64,000 bases of DNA from Aegilops tauschii subsp. strangulata (Eukaryota; Streptophyta; Magnoliopsida; Poales; Poaceae), in NCBI RefSeq assembly GCF_002575655.3, contig NC_053036.3, forward strand, positions 650,339,387 to 650,403,386, in the 5' to 3' direction. Shown in pieces: positions 9,142 to 18,814 of the stretch; the first letter of the stretch is position 1, and each line of letters opens with the position of its first letter. A program made the translations under genes and the position numbers. The notes under the pieces were generated by a model that worked only from the letters and a program-made list of their open reading frames with translations, ran no database searches and was not told where the DNA came from.

Positions 9142-11510
9142 ATGAGGCCGCCCGACGAGACGCCGCCTGACGTGACGCCGCCTGACGAGACACGGTCGTC
9201 CGTCGAGGCCGGCACCGGCGCGGCCTGCGGCTCATCGCGGTCTAGCGCGGCGGATCCTCGCTCTATCCCGATGTCGTCGGCGCTCTCTCTCTCTACTCGT
9301 GCGGCGGCGCCGTCGGGTGGAGGGGCGGGGACTGCGGTAGCTGCGGGAGCGGATCCCGGCGTGAGGACGGGTGGTGGGAGCGCAGGAGATCTGCCGATGC
9401 TGCTGCAGTGGCAGGTTCAGTTTTCTGACGAGACGGATCCCGACACATGGATCGTGGGGCGTCTTCGATTCTCACCATCGTCGCGATGGATGGCTCTGTT
9501 GGATTTGGAAAACGATGTGTTGGCCGGCGATTATCTCCCGGACGGCGATCAGATCGAGGTAGGTCTCCGAATTTCCTTGGATAACTATGTTGTTATCGTT
9601 GGTCATTGCGTGCAGGTTGATCAGATCCCGGTCGTGGACATTGTTGATTTGACGAACACAACAAAGACGGGGAGGGCGGCCGCCGGGATCCCGGCGGGGT
9701 CGCGGTCTGCTCCCTCCGGCGAGCGGCGGCAGGTGGGGGCCCGGTTCTGGGCCCTTGCCGACGCAGACGAGGACGAGGGGGATGAAGACGCGGATGCGGC
9801 GCCGTCATCTCCTCCTACTCCAACGCCCTCCGACCTGTTGTGTGAGTTCTTGGGTGCAGGGTATGAAGAAGATGAGGTCGCTTCCACCGTCGACAAGGTC
9901 TTGCCCCTCGAGGATCCGGCTAGGGTCGGGCTTCATGCGGGAGAAACCAAGGAGATGCTGCGCCGGGTGGTTCACCGGAGAACGGCGGCGACGGCGATCC
10001 GGCCGTGGAAGGGCCCCTTGCCTAAGGTACGTCTACCAGATTTAACTGTTTTCGATCTGATTCGGCCGGATTCATGGAATTTGGACAAGAGACGTAAGAA
10101 TCCTCGCCGGAAAAGTTCTCGATCGGCGCCGGAGGTGACCGCGGTATCGTCGCCGGCGGTCACGGCGATCCAGATCAGAAGCGCTCTCCAGGAGCGTTTG
10201 AATTTGCTCCTGGGCCGAGCTGAGCCGCATTCTGTTGGGCCGGTGAGTATTATTGGGCCAAGGTCTGGTGGGTATGAGGCCCAGGCGGACTTGGTTCCAA
10301 TCGATACTGAGGGGAGGGGCGCATGCACGTTTCGATCGTCTTCACCTACTCCGTCGCCGCACCCTAGGGTTTTGCTTCGTCGAGCGCCGCGCCTGCGTAC
10401 TGCCGGACCTGGTCGGGCTCGCCGCATTCCCCCTCTCAGCGCGATGGTTGGCTCTGGAGGCGCGCCTCCTCTCAGGAAGCGGCCGCCTGTGCCCAGCAGG
10501 GCTGGTCGGGCTTCTGGGGCGACGCCGCCGGGCCAAGGCAATGGCAGGGGCGCGCTGCCGCCGGGCCAAGGCAATGGCCGGGGCACGCTGCCGGCGCCGG
10601 AGTCGGGTGCTGGTCGTAGTGGCGTGCCGCTCCCCAAGACCGCTGCGGGACGTGGGTCGGGTCGCCCTGATGCGGCGCGCTATGCTGACGGGGCGCCCGT
10701 GGGGAGGCCGCCGGCTCCGGCCTTGCCGTCGGGCGGGCGTGGCGGACCGGGCTCCGGTCCTCGGCCGGTGGCTCAAGGCGGTGCTGCGGTAGCAGCTGCG
10801 GGCCGGGGGGCCGCGCCACCAAGGCCACCCGTGCCTTCGGGTCCGACGCCTAGACCGGCTCCTCCACCCCACGTCGTTGCTCGCCTGTCTCCGTCGTCGC
10901 AGTCCAACGGTACTGTGGCTGCGCCCCGGGGTTAGTGGGGGGATGACGGCTACGATGCCTACGGGGCTGGCCAGCACCGTGGTTCTTCGTCCACGGGTGG
11001 CGGGCCTCTATGCATGGCAAAGCGATGGCTCGGTTGAGAGGCCGTTCTTGGGTCCTACCGGTGGCTTCGTTGAGGGGCCTTCGGATCCGGGTCATCGGCA
11101 GCGAGGAGGTTACCGTGGCCATCATGGTGGTCGGGGCGGTCGAGGGGGCCGGTACCGTCCACGTCCTCCGCCCCCACCTGTTGTTGTCGAGCAGATGACA
11201 GATTACGGGGCTGCCGAGGAGCCAGTGCTGCCCGGACACGCTATGGAGGTGGTGACGGCTCTTGCTACTGTTCAGGTTCCTGAGAACGAGGTCATGGCTG
11301 ATGTGTCTATGGAGATGACGGACAGGGCTGAGTCTGATAGGGCGTCCAAGTGGGCGCGCAAGAAGGAAAAGATGCTTTGTTATCGATGTGGAGACAAGGG
11401 CCACTTCATTGCGGAGTGTGTGGCTCTGTTATGTGATACCTGCGGTAAGCTGGCACACGACTCTGGGGACTGTCCGATACTGCGAGATCAGGCACCGTCG
11501 CTAGTTTCTG
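9142..11510 (+). pseudogene. LINE ORF1 (gag-like, double CCHC zinc knuckle), broken
   Basis: The frame opens with ATG at 9142 after AT-rich leader DNA and runs about 600 codons to a TAG at 10933-10935. Coding sense continues past that stop in the same frame, then shifts by one frame at about 11005. The protein is proline/glycine/arginine-rich in its middle and second half. Near the end it has two CCHC-type knuckles: C-Y-R-C-G-D-K-G-H-F-I-A-E-C (about 11377-11420) and C-D-T-C ending in G-D-C (about 11433-11472). Such knuckles bind RNA in LINE ORF1 proteins. The high GC relative to its flanks fits a separate origin. At about 11500 the reading passes directly into the ORF2 tail. It is not a host gene: the layout and 3' partner are those of a plant L1-type LINE. 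Confidence 0.7.
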
Positions 11511-11922
11511 TGATCGGGACGAGACCATTAAGCACCTCTTCTTTGAATGCCCGTTGGCGAGAATTTTGTGGCGCACCGTGCAAATTGTCTTTAACATTAC
11601 TCCTCCGAGTTCGGTCGGTACGTTATTTGGAATGTGGCTTGATGGGATAGAGTCCGATACAGCTAGACACATTCGTGTAGGAGTATGTGCGTTGTTATGG
11701 GCAATTTGGAATTGCATAAATGATTTGGTTTTTAATAGAACAACAACTATTCATTTTTTGCAGGTTTTATTCCGAACTACGGCGTTGATCCGTATGTGGT
11801 CCTTACTCACTCCGACGGAGGCCAGGGAGTGTTTAGTTACTGGATCTGTTCGGTGGAAGATGGTAGCGCGAGATATCTTCAACCGGTTTGGATGGCGGTC
11901 ATGTAATAGGATAGGCGATTAG
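11500..11922 (+). pseudogene. LINE ORF2 C-terminal fragment (RT zinc-binding region)
   Basis: From the junction at about 11500 the frame reads C-D-R-D-E-T-I-K-H-L-F-F-E-C, the zinc-binding motif that follows plant LINE reverse transcriptases (zf-RVT type), then W-N-C-I-N-D-L-V-F-N and ends at TAG 11920-11922. The same C-terminal motifs appear in the minus-strand LINE at 39920-40219, so both belong to one family. The upstream endonuclease and RT domains have been deleted, joining ORF1 and the ORF2 tail head to tail. Confidence 0.75.
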
Positions 11923-12125
11923 TTTTCCTATCTTTATTTTGCCAGCCGGTTGTGGCTCTATGGCCTTTTTTTGGCGTTGAGGCTCTCTGTGAGCTAGCCT
12001 TTATTTTGTTTCATGACTTTAAGACCTTGTTTAGCCTTTTCTATTTATAAATGTGGCCGTATGCATCGTTTTGATGCAGAGGCCGGGGAGTCCTCCTTTT
12101 CGAAGAAAAAAATCCCTAGCAGAGA

Positions 12126-13000
12126 AAAACGCATGCAAGAATGCCTTTCATCAACCAAGAAAGAAAAGGTCAGGCTCTTCTGAAAAAATGGAATGGAAAA
12201 GAAAGAGAAAGAGAGGCACAAAAGCAAGAAAGCCGCCCATCTCATCATGCATCTCCACACCCACAATGATCCATCCTCACGTGCTGGAGAGCATGCATGC
12301 ACTCAGTTGTTCAGGTTTGTTGGGAGGGCTAGCTGCACTGCAGAAGGCAGTGCAAGAGCAGCAGCACGACGAGGCCAGATGGCTGGCTGGCTGGCTCGCA
12401 CCAATCCTGCCGTGGCAGGCAGCAACTGCAACGCACGGATTTGCTTGGATCTTTCTTTGTCATCTGCTGCTGCATCTCGGATTGCTTCAGATACAGTAGG
12501 AAGTCTTGAGATAAATAACTACTTCCTCCCTCCGTTCCAAAATAGATGACCCAACTTTATACTTACTTTGTACTAATCATCTCACTACGTTCTACGTACA
12601 AGCACAGTCACAGGACATGGGTGAGTGAGTGAAAAACAAAAGCAAAGCAAGCATTGGCCAAAAGAAAAGAAATGATCTCGATGAGTTTTGTTTGCCAGAC
12701 GCACACACAGACACTTGCTGTTGCTGCTGCTGCTGCTGCTAAAGAACGCAGCAGACTTGTCGGGCTGCACGCACGTATCAATCGCGCCTGAACTGCACTG
12801 CACTTGACAAGCTTTCCAATTACTTACTACCCAGTAGTGCAACTGCAACTGTTACTCAATAGTGGTAACTTAAACTCGATCAAACCCTCCTGTGGATGCC
12901 TACCTGGCTCCAACTCAGACTCCTTTTCTCACAGGGACCCCATTCATTGTTAAGGCACTGTTGCCGGCTGCTAGTGGTACAGTACAAACCTAGAGCTCCA
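12126..13000. repeat. Macro-repeat unit 3, blocks G, H and I
   Basis: Block G ('catgcatctccacacccaca', 12248) matches 22690 and 38590. Block H ('ggctggctggctcgcacc', 12385) matches 22858 and 38810. Block I (12790-12990) matches 29145-29350. Non-coding, with a CTG-repeat at 12718-12740. Confidence 0.75.
12536..12578. mobile_element. Half of a Stowaway MITE
   Basis: Starts with CTCCCTCCGTTCC and AAAATAGATGACCC, the left arm of a Stowaway element, but stops near the expected centre of the palindrome (TTTGTACTAA). No right arm follows. Confidence 0.6.
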
Positions 13001-13334
13001 TCAGGCCCGGTCCTGATGGGGGGGCAGCCGCCCCGGGCCCTCGAAACGGAAGGGATATGTATGTACGTAGGCCTGCTGTGGGCGGCGTGGACTGAAAAAT
13101 GTGTATGCTGGCCCAAGTTACTGGGTACACACGATAATAATGCATGTCCAGGACTTGCGCTGCGGAGAAGATAGGAGCGATCATGGATCGATCGAGTCCG
13201 CGGCTAGTGGCGCATCAGTTATGACCTCGTGGAAGCATGCACGGGGCACGATTCCAGCGGCCACCACAGGGTGCTTCGCTGCCTTTTCACCGGTCACGCC
13301 GTAGCCTCGCCCTGATCATCATCTCCTCCTTTTA
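13001..13334 (+). mobile_element. Possible hAT-like fragment (AGGCCCGGTCCTGA end)
   Basis: Begins with CAGGCCCGGTCCTGA. The same terminus occurs in reverse complement at 18233-18248. The interior is GC-rich with no recognisable protein. It interrupts block I. Superfamily is inferred from the end sequence only. Confidence 0.35.
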
Positions 13335-13638
13335 GGCCTCCTTTGGTTCATAGGATAGGAAAATCATAGAAATAGGAAAGTCATAGGAAATAAGATGACA
13401 TGTATCTCAAATCCTATGAGTAGGAATAGGAAAGGAGATGCCCTTTGATTTACATCATAGGATTTTTTCCATTAAGTCTAGGCTAATGTTTATTTTCCTA
13501 TGAAATGTGGAGGATAGGAAGAATTCCTCCATAGGAATAGGATTCCATTCCTACAAACCAAAGGGCTCTAAAGGAATTTTTCTATAGAAATCCTATCCTA
13601 TGAAATTCCTACAAGATTCCTCTAAACCAAAGGAGGCC
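13335..13638. mobile_element. MITE with GGCCTCCTTTGGTT ends (304 bp)
   Basis: The left GGCCTCCTTTGGTT and right AACCAAAGGAGGCC are exact inverted repeats, and sub-terminal CATAGGATAGG / CCTATCCTATG also pair. Non-coding. The target duplication is unresolved (TTTTA on the left, AGGCG on the right). Confidence 0.7.
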
Positions 13639-14130
13639 AGGCGTCATGACTGCGAGAAACACTTGAACCGGCAGGCAACGAGGGATGCCAATCGTGCATA
13701 CGGCTGCCACAACTTCAGCCAAAGATGCCCATCACCGGTCCCTCCACCAAGAGATTAGAAGCTGATTCTTCAACAAGTACCTATGCCCTAGCGATTTTGC
13801 CATAATAATTAATAAAAATATGAACGATAATCAATATTTAGTTTTCACTATTGAAATAGGTAACTGACGATAGATCGATTAGGTATCAGCGATAGATCTC
13901 ATCGGGGTTTGTCATTACTAGTTGAACGTGACAATCAATAAGATTTCATGGAGGTATTTTTATAGATTTACTCTAAATTCCAATTACTAAGGGGACGTCC
14001 AAGGCACAGGTCTTGCTATGATGCTTACGGGAAATACATAAAAATTAACAGTTACAGCATCTGTCTCTACCTCCGGTGCTACTTGCAATGTACAGATGCT
14101 TTTCCGATTAAATTGATTGGATAGTGTTTG
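13639..14130. other. No gene or element recognised
   Basis: Mixed GC-rich then AT-rich DNA. It could continue the fragment at 13001, split by the MITE, but no matching end was found. Confidence 0.4.
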
Positions 14131-15840
14131 TTCTCTGCAAGAGCAGATGCAGCTGCAGGTAGGGCTTTTGGTAAGAAGAGCATGCAGCTGATGGAAGGCT
14201 GGCCAACCGTGGCAGCTAGCAACACACGGACGGACGCAGTGGCATTTGCTTGGATCGCCAATCTTGGTGGGTATCTGCTGCTGCTGCTGCATCTCTTGCT
14301 TCAGTCGGATCTCATATCTGCACTGCACTGCACTGCATCCCTTGTCTGTTCTGCACTAATTCATTAGCCAGCGGCAGCAGCAGACTATCATTCACAGCAC
14401 ACCCTCAGTCACAGGATTGCTGCACTGTACACTGGTACTACAGAGCTCTGTACATCATTACTGGCCACAGATACTGTTGGACTGGACTGGATCTTTGTAG
14501 GTGCGTGGGCCAGGACCCAGGAAGAGGAAGGCTTTTGTGTTCAAAGATAAAAAAAGGAAGAGGAAGGCTTTTGGTAGAAAATCTTCGCTCCCTCCTGCAT
14601 AAGCATGTGGCTAATCAGGTTTGTACTAGAGTAAAATTTTGGTTTAGATATCCTCAATACTCAATGCAGCTAGCTAGCTGTGGTTTCTGCATCTGGCCGG
14701 GTCCTGCCTAGCTTGCTTTGCCACTGCCAGGGCCAAAGTTACTCTAGTCAAGAGCGCCGCAAATAAGCCACGACGGGCCATGTACAGTGCGTGTGCGCGC
14801 GCTGGGCGTGTCGGGTGCGGTCCGTGCCCGCGTCGAGCCCGTGTCGGGCGTGCGTGTGGGCGTGCATTTGTAGTGTTTGGGTGCGCGTGTGTAGGTGCAT
14901 GCGACACGCCCTAGTAGCAGCAGACCGTTGGCTAACTACCACTGTTTCCCTTAGCAACGGGATACTGTTTCAGATTATGCTCCGGTGTTGGTCATCTCAA
15001 CTCTCAAGCAACTGCTGTTGCTACTGCTTAACTGCTTGTTAATTAGCATGGCGTGTTCCATTTCGATTACACGCAACCACTTCTCTTTTTTTTACCATGC
15101 CTCGCCTCAATCATTTCACACACCTCCACTTTGCTTTCCTTCGGCTCTGCTTTGCGTCCGTTCCCACTAAATTTTTGAGCTGTATAAAAACCCGCCTTTC
15201 CATCAAGAGCATGCATCCGATTTTCATTACCGCATCTCCCGCGTATTTAGGCAGTGCCTTTCCATGCTTGTGAATGATCGCCCAATTCGAAAAATCATAT
15301 GAGCGCTAACACTGAAAAGGTAATGTATTAATTCAGTGGGAGAGAAGGAAGAGGCGAGCTGGAGTGGCGATGAGTTCAGAGTTAAGAACTGTAGGTAGGA
15401 AGGGGGATGATTCACTAAGGTCAGGCTATGAGTTCTCAAGGAAGAAGAGATGGGGTGAGCATCTATTTTTGCTTGATGTCTCGCTCACCGACTCAGGCAC
15501 ACAACAAAGGAAGAGAGGTTTGGGCGAGAGGGACATACATCCGACGGTCAGGTGTAGTCTGCCTATTATGAATTTGATCGCTCTGATTTTTTTTTTCCCG
15601 CTTACACATAGCTTCAGTCTCATATGACTTTGCTATTTGTTGTCGTGTTCTTGTGTGTGTTGGTGTGGTTGTGTGCATCTAGCTATGTAGACACCGGGTG
15701 TGCTCATTGTGTTTCTATCCTCTTGATGCCTTATTTTCAGTCAATAAAATTCCACTTTGTCGAAAGTAAACATGTAACGGTCAGGGGAAAACTAATTGAA
15801 CGACTCGCCAACTTTGAAGTCATACCCTGTTGATACACAT
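14131..15840. repeat. Macro-repeat unit 3b, blocks H, I-like, E and K
   Basis: A second block H (about 14200-14330: 'gccaaccgtggcagctagca', then 'ctgctgctgctgcatctctt') follows a diverged I-like stretch. 'gggtcctgcctagc' at 14699 matches 2940. Block E is at 15105-15200. Block K (15340-15580, with 'catctatttttgcttgatgt') matches 33095-33270. The GC-rich stretch 14750-14920 is unique in the window. No gene. Confidence 0.6.
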
Positions 15841-16166
15841 CATCCTTTTCTCACACAAGGTTTTGAACTTTCCACTAGCCATGAGAATGGCGAGCCCGAC
15901 CCCGAAACTCGACGGTTGGGCCAAGCTCGGGCTTCAAATTTTGGCCTGAAGGCAAACTAGGAGTTTCAAAGAAATGTTAGTATGATAATTTATTTATTTA
16001 CCATGAAATAGTTACAATATTTCTTTTATATAAAAAATCGTATGAATACACCTAAGTTTGTCTACAATTAGCTTGAACATGCTTAGGCATGTTGGCCCAA
16101 AAAAGGACGGGGAAAAGAGATGCAATAAAACCCTGCATCCCATCATCTCCATGTCCACACTGGGAG
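15841..16166. repeat. Macro-repeat unit 4, blocks A and G'
   Basis: Block A at 15855-15960 and the 'gcatcccatcatctccatgt' stretch at 16137 match 5015-5350. Non-coding. Confidence 0.7.
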
Positions 16167-16430
16167 CATCTATAGCCGGCCCCCCTACATTGACCGGGCG
16201 GACGGCCCGGTCAGTGACCGGTCACTTTTCCCCGACCAAACTGGACTCCTCAAACGCCCTTATATGACCGGAACCCCTTAAATTCAGCTCAAATATCGGG
16301 TGGATATGAGGTGGCATGGACGCGTCCGCCATGTCAGCTTGGCACCTCTGGCGCGCATGGACCCCACTATGTCCCCACTAAAAACCCCCACCCGGACCAA
16401 ACCCTAAATCACTCTCTCACTCTGCTCCTG
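16167..16430. mobile_element. Truncated Harbinger end (same family as 23277-24660)
   Basis: Starts GAGCATCTATAGCCGG, close to the ends of the element at 23277, and continues with the 'ccggtcagtgaccggtcac' region, but has no right terminus or TTA duplication. Confidence 0.5.
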
Positions 16431-16619
16431 AAAATGTTGGTACAGAATAGAAATGTTGGTATAATAATTTATTTATTTACCTTGAAACGATTAAAATCGT
16501 GCTTTTAGATAGAAAAAATATATTTGAATACACCTAAGTTTGAAAGTACAATTAGCTTGAATATGCTTTGGCTTGTTTGCATAAAAAGAGAAAGAGAAGC
16601 AAGAAAGCCGAATGCATCC
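16431..16619. repeat. Second copy of block A tail
   Basis: About 16436-16600 repeats 15975-16100 ('gttggtataataatttattt', 'acaattagcttgaatatgct'). A local direct duplication inside unit 4. The last ten bases, GAATGCATCC at 16610-16619, form the left flank duplication of the next element. Confidence 0.65.
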
Positions 16620-16998
16620 GGGCATGGAGTTTCTGAGCCCGAACTCATATGATCTCGGGTGAACATTAAAACTAAAAAAAATCTGAAATTTTTTAATGAC
16701 AAACATTGACAAAAGCTTTCAACGCTTGCAAAATTTCATTGTGAAATGACATTTGTTGAAGCCGTGGCTCAAAAAACAAAATCGATGCTCCAAAATATCA
16801 TTTCCGAAAGTATTTCAGAGTGATATTTTTTTTTTGCCACGGCTTCTACAAATGTCATTTCACGCTGAAATTTTGCAAGCACCGAAAACTTTTGTGAACG
16901 TTTGTCACTAAAAAAAATCAGAAATTTTTAAATTTGTTTTCTAATTTTTTTTTGTTCACACAGGCTCATTTGACCTCGGGACCAGAAGAACACTTTCG
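16620..16998. mobile_element. Fold-back MITE, Mutator-type by duplication length
   Basis: Two ~165-bp arms pair as imperfect inverted repeats (left 'tgaaatgacatttgttgaag', right its inverse 'cttctacaaatgtcatttca'). Flanks GAATGCATCC (16610-16619) and GATTGCATCC (16999-17008) are a 10-bp duplication with one mismatch. Related arms occur at 24796-25040 and 44641-44973. Confidence 0.65.
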
Positions 16999-17438
16999 GA
17001 TTGCATCCCATCATCTCCACATCCGCACTGATCCGAGAGCATTGACTTTCTTTTCTCCATGTCTGCTGAGCCTGCAGCCCTAGATTTTTTTTTAATATAT
17101 TTTCGAAGGGGGTGCAGCCGCAGGTAGATAGCGCAACAACACTGGATACTCCTGCTGGACTGGACTCACTGGACGATGTATAGCGCACGGAGGAGGGGCT
17201 TTCGGGAAAAGATGACACGCTTTTTGTCGCAACCAAGGCCATCCCATACCGGTGTGTCACAGTGCCAGGGAACACTCTCTCTTCTTGCTTTATCTATGGA
17301 TGCAAAGCATTTTTCTTGGCTAAAGAAGAATCGGGTCTGCTTTATGTTTAAACGAGTCTTGTTTGCTTGCCACACGCGCGCACACCCACACATAGATAAA
17401 GATACAGAGCCTCATACATACACATTCGAGGCAGAGCT

Positions 17439-17456
17439 TTTTTTTTTCTTGAGGGG
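17439..17456 (-). mobile_element. 18-bp retroposed stub with 15-bp target duplication
   Basis: ATTCGAGGCAGAGCT is present at 17424-17438 and 17457-17471. Between them are only 18 bp, which read CCCCTC, AAG and a run of A on the minus strand, as in the last bases of a poly(A)-tailed retroelement. Unit 2 (near 6565) has a single uninterrupted 'attcgaggcag' stretch. Confidence 0.55.
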
Positions 17457-17742
17457 ATTCGAGGCAGAGCTGTATTCTGTGCTTCGATGTCTCCACGAAG
17501 AAGAAAGCACGTTATCTCTTCTAGCGAACTGGGCCTTGGGCCATTTTTTCTTTAATTAGCATAAAAAAATAACGTGAATGGTTAAGTGGTGGTGGGCCAT
17601 TTTATTAAAAAGATTGTGGGCCACATCAGATCACAGCAGGGAGCCCATCGATTTAGTAGTGCTTCCTCCCCTAAAAAAAGTAGCGCTTCCATGCTTTTTT
17701 GTGTGAAAAGTAATACTTGCATGCTAGAACGTTCTCCTTATG

Positions 17743-17861
17743 TGAAAGTAGGGCAGGGCCAAGCCTGTTAAAGTCTATACAGTAGATTCGCCCCTGATCT
17801 CAGCCATAGCGAAGCTGGAAGACACGACTGGTATTATAACTGATATAAAAGATTTATGTCA
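17743..17861. other. 119-bp insert between 18-bp direct repeats
   Basis: TAGAACGTTCTCCTTATG occurs at 17725-17742 and 17862-17879. The insert has no poly(A), no inverted ends and no ORF. The repeat itself contains the palindrome GAACGTTC. The origin is unclear (retroposition without tail, or repair-associated filler). Confidence 0.5.
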
Positions 17862-17879
17862 TAGAACGTTCTCCTTATG

Positions 17880-18248
17880 CAATTAGTTTCGCCATACCAA
17901 ACATATAATTTGACCTCCGCCACCCACACGGGTGTGCAGTTCGGCTTGTAGGAGTGTAAAGGCAACTTGACGTGATCTCCCGGGTGATCGCTCCCTACCC
18001 GACCAACACATGATCTCTTGTGCACCCTAGGCAAAGACGCCCCATCACCAGCTCCATGCCGCCACACCGATAGGAGACTGCACACCATCCATTTGTCGGT
18101 GTGACAACGCCATTTTACAGAAGACGTATCTCTAACTCTCTTTCTATTGATACCATCAACAAAGACTTTGTATCTAAGAATCTTTCTTTCTAAAAGGGCC
18201 TCATAATCTCATGTTGCCGTGGCCCCTAAAATCTCAAGACCGGGCCTG
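17880..18248 (-). mobile_element. Possible hAT-like fragment, opposite orientation
   Basis: Ends at 18248 with the reverse complement of CAGGCCCGGTCTTGA, the terminus also seen at 13002. The interior has no recognisable protein. The other end was not found. Confidence 0.35.
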
Positions 18249-18814
18249 CGTTTAGATCACTACGGAGGGAGTATTTGACTGGCAAATATTAAGGCCGCTT
18301 GGTTCCTAAACATTGGGCCAGGCTCCTTCCTGAGCTGCACTGCGCTTGACAAGCTTTTTATTTACTACTTAAACGCACTGCGCTTGGCATGCCAACAGTT
18401 TCACTCTTTCTTGCAGTTGCAGGGATAAGAGATTCGTGGTTGCTACTTTCAGACTGCAAGTGCAGGGCCGGTTCTGTCTCTACGGCGCTTAAATCAAAGA
18501 TTAATTTGCTAGTGCGTACTTGCAGGGACGGACGGACAGGTTTTCTCACGCTGATCAATCGTTCGTTCATCCTCCTGTATGCGAATCTAAGCAAGCAGCC
18601 GTGGGTCAGGTTATTCATAACCCCGTACGGTACCACTAGTCCACTACTGATCAATAGTAGAGTATCTCACTCGTGAGAGAGAATTAACTAAAAAGTCGAT
18701 CGATCCTTTAGATGTCTCTCTATGACTAATTAATGGATGGATGGGTATCAGTAATTACAGCTGCTTTGTGCTCAGACTTCTTTGTCAGAGCCGCATTGGT
18801 CATTGTTGTCGTTA

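Larger units (their letters stand above)
8734..12111 (+). mobile_element. Internally deleted LINE with 14-bp target duplication
   Basis: The insert is flanked by ATCCCTGGCAGAGA (8720-8733) and ATCCCTAGCAGAGA (12112-12125). The paralogous block near 22535 has the site without the insert. The element carries an ORF1-like zinc-knuckle protein, then the tail of ORF2 (RT zinc-binding region), a 3' region containing GGCCGTATGCATCG, and a short A-rich end at about 12103-12111. The endonuclease and reverse transcriptase parts of ORF2 are missing. Confidence 0.75.
16999..18811. repeat. Macro-repeat unit 4, blocks G', B, C and C2
   Basis: 17150-17430 is the closest relative of 6280-6590, and 18250-18560 of 6605-6865. 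Between them lies about 0.8 kb absent from unit 2, made of small insertions described separately. C2 (18590-18800) matches 34450-34665 and is a diverged form of block I. The Harbinger element starts right after it. No host ORF. Confidence 0.75.

Noticed and set aside
9972..10637. Long minus-strand ORFs opposite the LINE ORF1 (up to 221 codons)
   Set aside because: They are mirror images of the GC-rich ORF1 coding strand and carry no domain; the zinc knuckles and order of parts are on the + strand.
9142..10935. A 597-codon host gene
   Set aside because: The frame belongs to a LINE: it continues past its stop, shifts frame into zinc knuckles and joins an ORF2 tail, all within one 14-bp target duplication.
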